From Lachnospiraceae bacterium UBA4348 (GTDB lineage Bacteria; Bacillota; Clostridia; Lachnospirales; Lachnospiraceae): a stretch of DNA of 22,502 bases. Both the position numbers and the translations under genes were made by a program. Location of the stretch: NCBI GenBank assembly GCA_002394165.1, contig DGTA01000096.1, positions 4,065 to 26,566 on the forward strand, written 5' to 3'. Shown piece by piece: positions 1-7,479 of the stretch (the first letter of the stretch is position 1; every line of letters begins with the position of its first letter). Below the pieces are notes generated by a model. The model was not told the origin of the DNA and did not search any database. It saw only the letters and a program-made list of their open reading frames with translations.

Positions 1-1371
1 CTGATGAAGGTGATCAACGGCCTTTACAAGCAGGATACGGGCGAAGTCCTCATCGACGGAAAGCCGGTGGAGATCAAGGATCCCATCCAGGCCAGGGAAT
101 ACGGCATCGCCATGATCGCGCAGGAGCTGAACTACATCCCCGAGATGTCCATCGAGGAGAATGTGTTCCTCGGCAGGCTGCCGGTCAAGAAATTCGGCAA
201 TGTTGACTGGAAACAGGTCAGAACAGAAACACTGCGCTTCCTGGAGCAGGAAGGCCTCCCCTACAAGCCTGACCAGAAGCTGAAAACACTGACGGTGTCG
301 GATATCCAGATGCTGGAGATCATCAAGGCCATCTCCTACAACGCCCAGATCGTTATCATGGATGAGCCTACCTCCGCCATCACGAACCGTGAGGTCGAGA
401 TCCTGTTCCAGAAGATCGCGGAGCTGAAGGCAAGGGGCGTCAGCATTATCTATATTTCCCATAAGATGGAAGAGGTGTTCCGGATCGCGGACGACATTAC
501 GGTTCTGCGTGACGGCACGGTCGTGGATACGAAGCCGGCCAGCGAGCTGACGCTCGACAAGGTGATCGCCCTGATGGTCGGCCGGGAGATGACGAACGCT
601 TATCCCAAGGAAAAGGTGCCGATCGGAGAAACCATTTTTGAAGTAGACAGGCTCTGCTGCAAGGGAGTGTTCAAGGACATTTCCTTCCATGTAAAACGCG
701 GTGAGATCGTCGGTTTTGCGGGCCTGATGGGCGCCGGCCGTACAGAGACCATGCGTGCGATCTTCGGTCTCGACCCGTTCGACAGCGGCAAGATCCGCAT
801 CCACGGCCAGGAGGTGAGCATCAAAAAACCCAGCGATGCCATCAGCCACAATCTGGTCATGCTTTCCGAGGACAGAAGGCGGTATGGCATCATCCCCATC
901 CGCTCGGTCATGGAAAATGCCAGTATTTCCAGCCTGGACAAGTTCTTCTACAAAGGACACGCTCACCGGCAGGAGGAGCGCGAAGTGGTCGGGAAATACT
1001 TTAAACGCATGAATGTGAAAACGCCCAGCCTGGATACGCTTATCCAGGCACTCAGCGGCGGCAACCAGCAGAAGGTCCTGCTGGCAAAATGGATGCTCCG
1101 CGAACCGGAGATCCTTATCCTGGACGAACCTACCAGAGGTATTGATGTCGGTGCGAAGTTCGAGATCTACAAGCTGATGACAGAGATGGTGCAGGAAGGA
1201 AAGACGGTCGTCATGGTCTCCTCCGAGCTGCCGGAGCTGATCGGCATGTGTGACAGGATCTATGTCATGAACAAGGGCCAGATCACAGGATGCCTCGAAG
1301 ATCCTTCGGAGTTCTCTCAGGAGGCTATCATGAGGTACGCAACAGGAACTGAGAAAATGGAGGTGCAGTGA
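1..1371 (+). CDS. Sugar ABC transporter ATP-binding protein, RbsA/MglA type (5' partial)
   Basis: This is the cytoplasmic energising subunit of a CUT2-type (ribose/galactose-like) sugar importer. It has two fused nucleotide-binding domains. The reading frame is open at base 1 (Leu, then Met at base 4), and the text there matches the region just after a Walker A motif. Roughly the first 45 residues, including the first Walker A, are therefore missing upstream; the family is about 500 residues. Counting the Met at base 4 as residue 1, the first domain shows Walker B IVIMDEPTSAI (D120, E121) and the switch His in ISHKMEE. Its signature is degenerate (LTVSDIQ), as is usual for this half. The second domain shows GLMGAGRTE in place of a canonical Walker A, as is typical of the family, then ALSGGNQQK and LILDEPTRGIDVG. 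The stop overlaps the permease start (TGATG), so the two are translationally coupled. The substrate cannot be named from this subunit. Confidence 0.95.
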   Translation: MMKVINGLYKQDTGEVLIDGKPVEIKDPIQAREYGIAMIAQELNYIPEMSIEENVFLGRLPVKKFGNVDWKQVRTETLRFLEQEGLPYKPDQKLKTLTVSDIQMLEIIKAISYNAQIVIMDEPTSAITNREVEILFQKIAELKARGVSIIYISHKMEEVFRIADDITVLRDGTVVDTKPASELTLDKVIALMVGREMTNAYPKEKVPIGETIFEVDRLCCKGVFKDISFHVKRGEIVGFAGLMGAGRTETMRAIFGLDPFDSGKIRIHGQEVSIKKPSDAISHNLVMLSEDRRRYGIIPIRSVMENASISSLDKFFYKGHAHRQEEREVVGKYFKRMNVKTPSLDTLIQALSGGNQQKVLLAKWMLREPEILILDEPTRGIDVGAKFEIYKLMTEMVQEGKTVVMVSSELPELIGMCDRIYVMNKGQITGCLEDPSEFSQEAIMRYATGTEKMEVQ

Positions 1372-2351
1372 TGAAAAATTCAAAGTTCGGGCAGGCGCTC
1401 GAGAAATATTCTATCTATTTTATTCTGGTGCTGATGTTCCTGCTCTGCTCATTGCTCAATAAAAACTTCCTGTCATCCAGGAATATCATCAACATCGCCC
1501 GTCAGCTGACGGTGGGCATTATCCTGGCTTACGGTGAAATGCTTCTCGTCATCTCCGGCCTGATCGACCTTTCCGTCGGTTCCGTGCTGGCACTGGCAGG
1601 CTGCCTTTCGATCTACAGCTTCTATGCGACAAAGTCGATCCTTGTGGCAATGCTGGTCGCCATCGGCGTCGGCGTCGGCTGCAACCTGATCAACGCCGTG
1701 CTGGTCACTCATTTCGGAGTGCCCGCGTTCATCGCGACACTGGCCATGCAGATGGCGGCACGCGGCGCAGCGCTTTATTCGACGAACGGACAGAACCTGC
1801 TTCAGCTGGGCAATTATGTGAATGTCGGCCAGGGAAGCATCGGAGTGATCCCCGTCCCGGTCATATTCATGGTGGTGATCACGGTGATCATCTGGTATAT
1901 CGTCAACCACACGCGCTATGGCCGTTCGCTTTACGCGATCGGCGGCAATGAGGCCGCGGCGGTCGCATCCGGCATCAACGTCAAGCGCAGCAAATACATC
2001 ACCTATGTGATCAACGGCATCCTGGCAGGTATCGCAGGCGTGATCTTCATGTCCCGCGTTAACGCCGGTCTTCCCAACGGAGCTGTCGGTTACGAGATGG
2101 AAGGTCTGACCGCTACGATCGTGGGCGGCACCAGCTTCTCAGGCGGTATCGGAACCACCATGGGCACGCTTGCCGGCGCGTTCATCATCGGTTTCCTGAA
2201 CAATATCATGAACCTGAACGGCGTGGACTCGTACGTGCAGCAGATGGTCAAGGGCCTGATCATCGCGGTGGCCGTGGTCTTCGATATCCGTTCGAAGAGT
2301 CGCAAGACCAGGAAGGTCATCCTGGTCGAGGACGACAAGAAGGAGAAATGA
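1371..2351 (+). CDS. Sugar ABC transporter permease, RbsC type
   Basis: Membrane subunit of the CUT2-type importer, 326 residues, close to the usual RbsC length. Hydrophobic segments run through the whole chain. The family core is visible: an early region with GLIDLSVGSVLALAG (residues about 63-77), then RYGRSLYAIGGNEAAAVASGINV, which is the cytoplasmic loop that contacts the ATPase, then GLTATIVGGTSFSGGIGT. The C-terminus is charged and ends in a lysine/aspartate-rich tail. I chose ATG 1371 over the GTG three bases earlier because GGAGGTG at 1359-1365 sits at good spacing and the ATG overlaps the upstream stop by one base. It forms an operon with the ATPase and the binding protein. Confidence 0.95.
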   Translation: MKNSKFGQALEKYSIYFILVLMFLLCSLLNKNFLSSRNIINIARQLTVGIILAYGEMLLVISGLIDLSVGSVLALAGCLSIYSFYATKSILVAMLVAIGVGVGCNLINAVLVTHFGVPAFIATLAMQMAARGAALYSTNGQNLLQLGNYVNVGQGSIGVIPVPVIFMVVITVIIWYIVNHTRYGRSLYAIGGNEAAAVASGINVKRSKYITYVINGILAGIAGVIFMSRVNAGLPNGAVGYEMEGLTATIVGGTSFSGGIGTTMGTLAGAFIIGFLNNIMNLNGVDSYVQQMVKGLIIAVAVVFDIRSKSRKTRKVILVEDDKKEK

Positions 2352-2420
2352 TCTCTTTCCATTAAATGAATGCACAAGTTGCAGAAACTTATTAACATAT
2401 TTTTTCAAGGAGGTATTCAC

Positions 2421-3383
2421 ATGAAAAAGAGAACAGTTGGTATGTTGGTAGGCGCAGCCGTTCTGTCCCTGACAATGGCTACCGGCGCTCTGGCTGATGA
2501 TGCTTTCAGAGTTGCTTACATCGCAAGAGCACAGGAAGACTCCTTCGCTGCATGGCTGGCAGACGAGCTCAGAGCTCAGTTCGACACCTATGATGACATG
2601 ACACTGGACGTCTTCGATGGCCAGGCTAACGACGAGAAAGAGAACTCCCTGATTGAGAACTGCATCGCTAACGGTTATGACGGCATCATCATCCAGGCGA
2701 ACAACGGCGAGGCTCAGCTTCCCTACATCCAGCAGGTTGTGGACGCAGGCATCCCCTGCATCACCACCAATCCGCGTGTTGAGTGCGAAGGCACCGGCTC
2801 CATCGATGCTGATCCGTACGAGCAGGCGAAAGTAAACTGCGACATCGCTGTTGACCAGATTCCGGAGAACGCTAAAGTTGTCGTTCTTCTCGGACCGGCC
2901 GGAAACTTCCACAGCACCGAGAGAAGAAACGCATGGCAGGCTGAGTTCTTCGACAAGAGACCGGACGTTGAGATCGTTGCAGAGGATATCGCAAACTGGA
3001 ACAAAGACGAAGCTATGACCCTCATGGAAGACTGGGTACAGGCTAACGATCACATCGATGCCATCATCTCCATGAACGACAATATGTGCGCAGGCGCTCT
3101 TGAAGTTGTTAAAGATGATCCCGCATACGACGGCGTTTGGTCCTATGGTGTTGACGGCACCGCTGAAGCCTGCCTGCTCATCCAGGAAGGCCGCATGACT
3201 TCCACCGGTCTGCAGTCCGCTGGCGACCTGGCTCAGATGAACGCTGAGTACATGCACAAAGTCCTTACCGGCGAAATGGAAGTTACCGACGTTTATGATA
3301 ACGTTCCCGCTCCGCTTATCACCAAGGACAATGTTGATGAGTACGTTGAAATGTACAAGGCAAACGGCCAGATCAAGGAGTGA
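2421..3383 (+). CDS. Sugar ABC transporter substrate-binding protein (periplasmic-binding-protein fold I)
   Basis: Extracytoplasmic receptor for the importer, 320 residues, of the ribose/galactose-binding (Peripla_BP_4) type. The mature part begins FRVAYIARAQEDSF and has the two-lobed pattern: ANGYDGIIIQ, GIPCITTN, then AIISMNDNMCAGALEV and GVWSYGVDGTAEA. The start is set by AAGGAGG at 2407-2413, 7 bases before ATG 2421; an in-frame ATG at 2370 has no such site. The N-terminus is a signal peptide (MKKR, hydrophobic core, ALA-DD cleavage near residue 25). There is no lipobox cysteine, which is uncommon for a Gram-positive binding protein. It lies last in the transporter operon rather than first. 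Codon choice leans to GCT/GTT/GAC-type codons more than in the ATPase, consistent with high expression. The ligand is unknown; neighbouring dehydrogenases suggest a sugar or sugar alcohol. Confidence 0.93.
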   Translation: MKKRTVGMLVGAAVLSLTMATGALADDAFRVAYIARAQEDSFAAWLADELRAQFDTYDDMTLDVFDGQANDEKENSLIENCIANGYDGIIIQANNGEAQLPYIQQVVDAGIPCITTNPRVECEGTGSIDADPYEQAKVNCDIAVDQIPENAKVVVLLGPAGNFHSTERRNAWQAEFFDKRPDVEIVAEDIANWNKDEAMTLMEDWVQANDHIDAIISMNDNMCAGALEVVKDDPAYDGVWSYGVDGTAEACLLIQEGRMTSTGLQSAGDLAQMNAEYMHKVLTGEMEVTDVYDNVPAPLITKDNVDEYVEMYKANGQIKE

Positions 3384-3437
3384 TCTGATCAGTTGCTGAG
3401 TTATCGATCCAATCTTTATCAGTATTGGGACGGAGGG

Positions 3438-3463
3438 CGGCAGGCGTATGTCCTGCCGTTCTT
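3438..3463 (+). terminator. Hairpin between binding-protein gene and SDR gene (weak terminator or attenuator)
   Basis: CGGCAGG (3438-3444) pairs with CCTGCCG (3452-3458) around a 7-base loop and is followed by TTCTTA. The T-run is poor, so full termination is doubtful. A partial terminator or an RNA-stabilising 3' hairpin would let the binding protein be made in excess over downstream enzymes. This is a reading of the sequence only. Confidence 0.4.
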
Positions 3464-3486
3464 AGTTCGTAACAGGAGAGAAACAT

Positions 3487-4269
3487 ATGCAGAAAGATTT
3501 TGTAAGCAACCTGTTTTCCGTTGAAGGAAAAGTTGCGCTGGTTACAGGCGCGGGCCGCGGCATCGGGCAGGTCATCGCAAGGGACCTGGCCAGAGCTGGC
3601 GCGGATATCGCCATTTTTTCCCGCTCAGGGGCTGATGAGACCGTTAAGCTGATCGAAGGCGAAGGCGGCAAAGCCGTCAGCATCATCGCCGACTGCACCA
3701 GCGAGGAGCAGGTCAGGGCCGGCCTTGAGGAAGTGATCAGGGTTTACGGAAAGCTGGATATCGTCGTGAATAACGCAGGCGTCTGCTATCATAAGAGCAT
3801 GTTCGAAGCAAGCGTGGAAGAGTTCAGGGAGTGCCTGGACATCAACCTGACCGGCGAATATATCGTGTGCAGAGAGGCTGCCCGCATCATGATCGACAAG
3901 GGCTGCAAGGGAAGCATCATCAATATCGCTTCCATTTCCGGTTCCATCGCCAATATCCCGCAGAAGCAGGCGGCATATAACGCATCCAAGGCGGGCGTCA
4001 TGCAGATGACCAAGAGCCTGGCTATTGAGCTGGTGGACAACAATATCCGCGTCAACAGCATCAGCCCCGGCTACATCGCAACGCCTATGTCAGTGGATCC
4101 CAACTTTGTGGAGCCGGAGCTCCTCGAGGCGTGGAAGCCGCTTATGCCCATGCACCGCATGGCGAAACCGGAAGAACTGGTCGGCGCCGTGATCTGGCTT
4201 GCTTCCGATGCATCCACCTACACCAACGGTACAGACATCATTATTGACGGCCTTTACACAGCTGTGTAA
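3487..4269 (+). CDS. SDR-family NAD(P)-dependent oxidoreductase
   Basis: Classical short-chain dehydrogenase/reductase, 260 residues, cytoplasmic. Visible landmarks are the Rossmann glycine motif TGAGRGIG (residues 20-27), NNAG (95-98), catalytic Asn120 in DIN, Ser149 in NIASISG, and the YNASK pair Tyr164/Lys168. NSISPGYIATPM follows. Ser43-Arg in the loop after the second strand (IAIFSRSG) leaves open NADP use. AACAGGAGAG just upstream of ATG 3487 is the ribosome binding site. It lies between the sugar transporter and the zinc dehydrogenase on the same strand, so the likely role is oxidoreduction of the imported sugar, polyol or keto-sugar. The family resembles gluconate 5-dehydrogenase and sorbose-reductase-like enzymes as well as FabG. 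Substrate is not assignable from sequence alone. Confidence 0.9.
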   Translation: MQKDFVSNLFSVEGKVALVTGAGRGIGQVIARDLARAGADIAIFSRSGADETVKLIEGEGGKAVSIIADCTSEEQVRAGLEEVIRVYGKLDIVVNNAGVCYHKSMFEASVEEFRECLDINLTGEYIVCREAARIMIDKGCKGSIINIASISGSIANIPQKQAAYNASKAGVMQMTKSLAIELVDNNIRVNSISPGYIATPMSVDPNFVEPELLEAWKPLMPMHRMAKPEELVGAVIWLASDASTYTNGTDIIIDGLYTAV

Positions 4270-4309
4270 TATGGCTTTGTCAAATAAATATAGAAAGGGA
4301 TGATCAACT

Positions 4310-5431
4310 ATGGGAAAGAAATACGTTAACAGAGGCGCTTTCATGACGGAAGTCGATAAGATGGTCGTCGTTGACGAGACCAATGTCGATGAGATCGTGA
4401 AAGACGCCGATATGGCTGCAGCTATGAAGGCTCAGCTGGAAGTTAAACCGCTCGCGGACGACCAGGTCCTGATCGAAGTCGAAGCGGTCGGTGTTTGCGG
4501 TTCTGACGTTCACTATTTCCATGACGGCCGCTGCGGCACCTTCCTGGTAGAGAAGGACAGGGATATCCCGTTCATGCTCGGCCATGAGTGCTCCGGAACG
4601 ATCGTGGAAGTCGGTAAGAACGTGACGAACGTGAAGGTCGGCGACCGTGTCTGCTGCGAGCCCTCCATCACCTGCGGCAAGTGCGAATTCTGCAAATCCG
4701 GTCATTACAACCTGTGCCCGGATGTTATCTTCTGGGCAACTCCGCCTGTACAGGGCTGCTACATGAAGTATGTTCCGTTCCAGGCTGACCTTTGCTACAA
4801 GCTTCCTGAGGGCATGGATGCCGTTCAAGGCGCTCTGATCGAGCCGTTCGCGACCGGTATGTACGCGGCTGAAAAAGGCGAGATCACTGTCGGCCACACC
4901 GTAGCCATCCTCGGCAGCGGCTGCATCGGCCTGATGACCATGCTTGCCTGCAAAGCCAGAGGCGCCAGCCAGATCATCGTGTGCGATCTGGAAGACATCC
5001 GTCTGGACAAGGCCAAAGAGCTGGGCGCTGACTATGTGATCAACGGCAGAAGAGAAGATGCCGTAGAGCGCATCAAGGAACTGACCGGCGGCAGAGGCCC
5101 GGATGTTGTCTTCGAGACAGCCGGCAGCAAGTTCACCATCGCTCAGACTGCACACATCGCCCGCCGCGGCGGACGCATCGTGCTGGTCGGCATGTCCGCT
5201 GAAGAAGAGATTACCTTCAACTTCGGCCAGGTTATGGCCAAGGAGCTGGAGATCCGCTCCCTGTTCCGTTATGTGAATATGTTCCCGAAGAGCGTGGCTG
5301 CTGTGGCCAGCGGACTGGCACCCGTCCAGAAGGTGGCAACACATATGTACAGCCTCGACGAGATCCAGCAGGCATTTGATGACTCCGTCAACAAGAAGAA
5401 CGAAGTCGTTAAGGCTGTTATCAAATTCTGA
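4310..5431 (+). CDS. Zinc-dependent alcohol/polyol dehydrogenase (sorbitol/xylitol dehydrogenase-like, MDR family)
   Basis: Medium-chain zinc dehydrogenase, 373 residues. The catalytic zinc ligands are Cys63 in GVCGSDVHYF, His92-Glu93 in GHE, and Glu178 in IEP. The structural zinc ligands are Cys122, Cys125, Cys128 and Cys136. The nucleotide-binding glycine motif is GSGCIG (202-207), and Asp226 after the next strand favours NAD. GVCGSDVHYFHDGR is close to the sorbitol/xylitol (L-iditol 2-) dehydrogenase pattern, so oxidation of a sugar alcohol to a ketose is the best guess. The first ~45 residues are longer than, and unlike, the usual short N-terminus. A downstream Met at residue 12 is possible, but AAAGGGA at 4294-4300 supports ATG 4310. 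The TGA stop (5429-5431) is the first three bases of palindromic element copy 1. Last gene of the polyol cluster. Confidence 0.92.
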   Translation: MGKKYVNRGAFMTEVDKMVVVDETNVDEIVKDADMAAAMKAQLEVKPLADDQVLIEVEAVGVCGSDVHYFHDGRCGTFLVEKDRDIPFMLGHECSGTIVEVGKNVTNVKVGDRVCCEPSITCGKCEFCKSGHYNLCPDVIFWATPPVQGCYMKYVPFQADLCYKLPEGMDAVQGALIEPFATGMYAAEKGEITVGHTVAILGSGCIGLMTMLACKARGASQIIVCDLEDIRLDKAKELGADYVINGRREDAVERIKELTGGRGPDVVFETAGSKFTIAQTAHIARRGGRIVLVGMSAEEEITFNFGQVMAKELEIRSLFRYVNMFPKSVAAVASGLAPVQKVATHMYSLDEIQQAFDDSVNKKNEVVKAVIKF

Positions 5432-5693
5432 CAGGGGACACTCCTCCGAGTGGCCTAGTAGCCAACAAAACAGGAAATTCATAGGCTTTTAAGCTGAAGC
5501 AGCCGCATCGAAAATGCTGCGTCGCCTATTAGATGCATTCTCCGCTAACTCGCGCACTGAAGTGCGCTCAGACAAAGCTCCGAATGCATCAGCTAGACTC
5601 GCATTTTCTTCGCGGCTGCTTATGCTTAAAAGCCTTTTGAATTTCCTGTTTTGTTGTGCAGCTCAGCTTTAGTGGGAGGAGTGTCCCCTGTCA
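5429..5693. repeat. Long palindromic element, copy 1 (265 bp)
   Basis: Imperfect inverted repeat covering the whole gap between two convergent genes. The outer arms are perfect for 19 bases: TGACAGGGGACACTCCTCC (5429-5447) against 5675-5693. After an unpaired stretch, AACAAAACAGGAAATTCA (5464-5481) pairs perfectly with 5638-5655. A further stem includes GCTTTTAAGC and AGCAGCCGC, then GAAAATGC (5510-5517) with 5601-5608. GATGCATTC (5532-5540) pairs with 5582-5590. The tip is GCGCACT/AGTGCGC (5552-5558, 5561-5567). Between stems lie internal loops shared with the other copies. No protein is encoded. Copies 2 (9680) and 3 (13796) share the architecture. It could act as a bidirectional hairpin terminator, a structured RNA, or a non-autonomous mobile element; none is proven. 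There is no long T-run of a classic terminator. Confidence 0.9.
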
Positions 5694-5706
5694 TAACCTG
5701 TCATAA
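5687..5706. repeat. Tandem 10-bp duplication CCTGTCATAA at the right end of copy 1
   Basis: CCTGTCATAA occurs twice head to tail (5687-5696, 5697-5706). The inner copy contains the end of the palindromic element; the outer copy contains the stop codon of the minus-strand AEC gene (5701-5703). It looks like a junction duplication or slippage product left when the element was placed against the gene end. Confidence 0.7.
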
Positions 5707-6633
5707 AAATCGGGCCAGCATGCTGATCAGCCCGAACAGTGTCAGCAGGCTCAGCACGGAGGTGGCGGCGACGATCTCGGAGGCGAGGTCGCCGTTCCCG
5801 CCCATTGCCTGGGCCATGGGGGCGGAGGCGACGGCGGTGGGGGAGGCGAAGACCGCGAGCATGGCGGCTATGGCGCCGCCCCGGTATCCCAGGGGGATGA
5901 CAATGGCGAGCGCGGCCAGCGGCATCAGGACCAGTTTGATCAGCGAGGCGAGGCCGAGCAGCGGGAGATGCCTGCGGATGCTGCCAAAGGACAGTACTCC
6001 GCCAAGGGCTACCAGTCCCATGGGGGTGGCTGCGTTCCCGAGGCTTCTTATGGGGGTCTCGATCACTCCCGGCAGCTTCAGCTTAAGCAGGGAGAAGAGG
6101 ATGCCGATGATGCCGGCAAAAACGATAGGGTTTTTGAAGATCCGTCCCAGCAGATCGAGGGGGCGGATCTTTCTGCCTCCGGCAAGCTCGAAAAGCACAA
6201 CGCTCTCGATGTTGATCGTGGGAACGACCAGTGCGGTCAGTGCCGCGATCAGGGCGGTGCCCGCCTCATCGCAGAGGGCGGAGGCGATCACGCCCCCGAT
6301 CAGGACGGTGTTTGCGCGAAAGCAGCCCTGTACGAGGGTGGAGCGGTCTCTTACTTCGGGTACAGGCCTTTTCAGGGCGTACCAGAGGAAGACGCAGCTG
6401 CCGATCAGCAGACCTTCGGTGATGATGACCAGCCGGATGTCGGCTACCGACGAGAAATCCGAGCCGCGGATGCTGTTGAACAAAGAGAGCGGGATCAGGA
6501 TCCGGAACAGCATCTGGTTGAGGGCCTTGAAGTTTTCCCGGGAGAAGATGCCGGCTGTGCGGATGAAGAAGCCGATCAGCATGTAGATCATTAAGGGGAT
6601 GACGACACCTGAGGAAAGGGTGAAAGCTTGCAT
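5701..6633 (-). CDS. AEC-family transporter (auxin efflux carrier/malate permease-like)
   Basis: Integral membrane carrier, 310 residues, normal for the AEC family. Hydrophobic segments span the chain in two halves. It opens MQAFTLSSGVVIPLMIYMLIGFFIR. The C-terminal half has GIIGILFSLLKLKLPGVIETPIRSLGNAATPMGLVALGG, where the conserved N-x-x-x-P-x-x-L-x-x-L-G-type crossover motif is recognisable, then AVFASPTAVASAPMAQAMGG. Bacterial members have been linked to malate, malonate and other carboxylate transport, so a small carboxylate is a plausible cargo; this is inference. AGAGG precedes ATG at 6633 on the minus strand. It is divergent from the toxin-antitoxin/Ldh unit, and the Ldh enzyme there also handles 2-hydroxy acids. 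It converges on palindromic element copy 1. Confidence 0.9.
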   Translation of the reverse strand: MQAFTLSSGVVIPLMIYMLIGFFIRTAGIFSRENFKALNQMLFRILIPLSLFNSIRGSDFSSVADIRLVIITEGLLIGSCVFLWYALKRPVPEVRDRSTLVQGCFRANTVLIGGVIASALCDEAGTALIAALTALVVPTINIESVVLFELAGGRKIRPLDLLGRIFKNPIVFAGIIGILFSLLKLKLPGVIETPIRSLGNAATPMGLVALGGVLSFGSIRRHLPLLGLASLIKLVLMPLAALAIVIPLGYRGGAIAAMLAVFASPTAVASAPMAQAMGGNGDLASEIVAATSVLSLLTLFGLISMLARFL

Positions 6634-6720
6634 GGAATTACCTCTGTATTTCTTGAGTGGGGGACGGGCACCCGGTTTTTCCTTTCCTGAAAAGGATGTC
6701 CGCTGCTAAAATATATAGGT

Positions 6721-6726
6721 ATTATA
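6721..6726 (-). promoter_or_regulatory. Candidate -10 box for the AEC gene
   Basis: Read on the minus strand this is a perfect TATAAT, about 90 bases upstream of the AEC start codon. The matching -35 region near 6744-6749 is weak (TATCTT), which would fit a promoter that needs an activator. The inverted repeat at 6758-6776 lies immediately upstream. Confidence 0.4.
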
Positions 6727-6757
6727 CTTTGTTGCGAGGCGAAAAGATATGATTATT

Positions 6758-6776
6758 CTTTCACATGATGTGAAAG
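6758..6776. promoter_or_regulatory. Perfect inverted repeat, candidate operator
   Basis: CTTTCACATGATGTGAAAG has two 9-base arms that are exact reverse complements around a single base. A one-base loop cannot fold as an RNA hairpin, so a dimeric DNA-binding protein site is the natural reading. It lies in the divergent region, just upstream of the candidate -35 of the AEC gene and about 35 bases upstream of the toxin-antitoxin -35 box. The regulator is not encoded next to it. Confidence 0.6.
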
Positions 6777-6810
6777 CTCTGTGCGGGGTGGGAAAGATCA
6801 GAAGTATGGC

Positions 6811-6839
6811 TTGTAATGACCGTCTTTACGATATATACT
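6811..6839 (+). promoter_or_regulatory. Sigma-A-type promoter of the toxin-antitoxin unit
   Basis: TTGTAA (6811-6816) and TATACT (6834-6839) are separated by exactly 17 bases. Transcription would begin near 6846, about 23 bases before the antitoxin ATG. It is the only good promoter I see for the genes up to the HIT protein. Confidence 0.6.
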
Positions 6840-6868
6840 GATAATGAATAGCAAAGGGGGTGTTGGGC

Positions 6869-7138
6869 ATGGCAGCAAAAGCGGTGAATTTCAAAATGGA
6901 TGAGGCGGAGATCCGTGATATGAAGCAGGTAGCAGGTGTTTTTAATATGTCTGTTACAGATCTGATCAAGAATGCGGTAAAGGAATATCTCCGTGAACTC
7001 AAGAGCGATCCTTTTTACAGGCTGACGGCTAATGTTCAGGACGCATCCAAAGAGGAGACGGAAGAGATCCTGGCGGAGATTGAAGGACTGAGTGATGAAG
7101 ACCTGACCATCGCTTCCACAAAATGTTTTACAGTCTGA
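6869..7138 (+). CDS. Antitoxin of a RelE/ParE-type system (ribbon-helix-helix-like)
   Basis: Small acidic protein, 89 residues. The N-terminal third (AVNFKMDEAEIRDMKQVAGVFNMSVTDLIKNAVKEYL) has the strand-helix-helix pattern of ribbon-helix-helix DNA-binding antitoxins. A basic start is followed by two helices with the hydrophobic spacing seen in RelB/DinJ-like proteins. The acidic C-terminal part (KEETEEILAEIEGLSDEDL) would wrap and neutralise the toxin. ATG 6869 is preferred over the in-frame GTG 6860 because AAAGGGGG (6853-6860) is correctly spaced from the ATG and overlaps the GTG. One base separates its stop from the toxin start. Autorepression of the promoter just upstream is expected for this class but not shown by a clear operator. 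Confidence 0.8.
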   Translation: MAAKAVNFKMDEAEIRDMKQVAGVFNMSVTDLIKNAVKEYLRELKSDPFYRLTANVQDASKEETEEILAEIEGLSDEDLTIASTKCFTV

Positions 7139-7139
7139 C

Positions 7140-7454
7140 ATGAGGAAGAAGATGGACAAAAGGGCGAAATTCAGTTGCGAAATACAATATACGAAGGCAG
7201 CGGACAAATTCCTGAAAAGACACGAGGATGTAAGGGGACAGTATGAAGATGCCGTCAGGGAGCTGCTTGTGGGAGACCATCCGGAAAGCGTGGACATAAA
7301 ACGTATTAAAGGAAGGCGAAGCGATTACTATCGTATCAGGCTTGGCGGTTACCGGATCGTGTTCACTATTATTAACGGGAAGATCATTGTAATCAGCATA
7401 CTCATCGCGGGCACGCAGGGTGATGTATATAAGAAAATGAGCGGTCTGAAATAG
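7140..7454 (+). CDS. RelE/ParE-family toxin
   Basis: Basic protein of 104 residues, typical of the RelE/ParE superfamily. The pattern YTKAADKFLKRHEDV...VDIKRIKGRRSDYYRIRLGGYRIVFTIINGKIIVISILIAGTQGDVYKKM follows the family: an N-terminal KxxxKFL helix, a central KGR-x-DYYRIR-x-GxYRI strand pair, and a final strand ending GDVYK. RelE members cleave mRNA in the ribosomal A site; ParE members poison gyrase. The DYYRIR/GYRI and GDVYK features favour the RelE-like (mRNA interferase) side, but this is inference. The N-terminal MRKKMDKRAKFSCE is somewhat longer than usual; the second Met (residue 5) is an alternative start. It is adjacent to the antitoxin and 25 bases before the Ldh gene. Confidence 0.85.
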   Translation: MRKKMDKRAKFSCEIQYTKAADKFLKRHEDVRGQYEDAVRELLVGDHPESVDIKRIKGRRSDYYRIRLGGYRIVFTIINGKIIVISILIAGTQGDVYKKMSGLK

Positions 7455-7479
7455 ACTGAACCAGACGGAAGGAGAAACC

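Noticed and set aside
4304..5482. Long open frame on the minus strand across the zinc dehydrogenase gene
   Set aside because: It lies antisense to a gene with complete zinc and NAD motifs, and its translation is His/Asp/Ala-rich with no family pattern or start site.
5429..5693. Palindromic element as an ordinary rho-independent terminator
   Set aside because: It is ten times too long, has conserved internal loops and lacks a U-run after the outer stem. A terminating effect remains possible but would not explain the structure.
5651..6586. Plus-strand open frame opposite the AEC gene
   Set aside because: The minus-strand frame encodes a clear membrane carrier; the plus-strand translation is serine/arginine/proline-rich low-complexity sequence.
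6695..6711. TCCTTT/AAAGGA small hairpin in the AEC leader
   Set aside because: Only six A/T-rich pairs with no T-run or conserved partner; likely chance.
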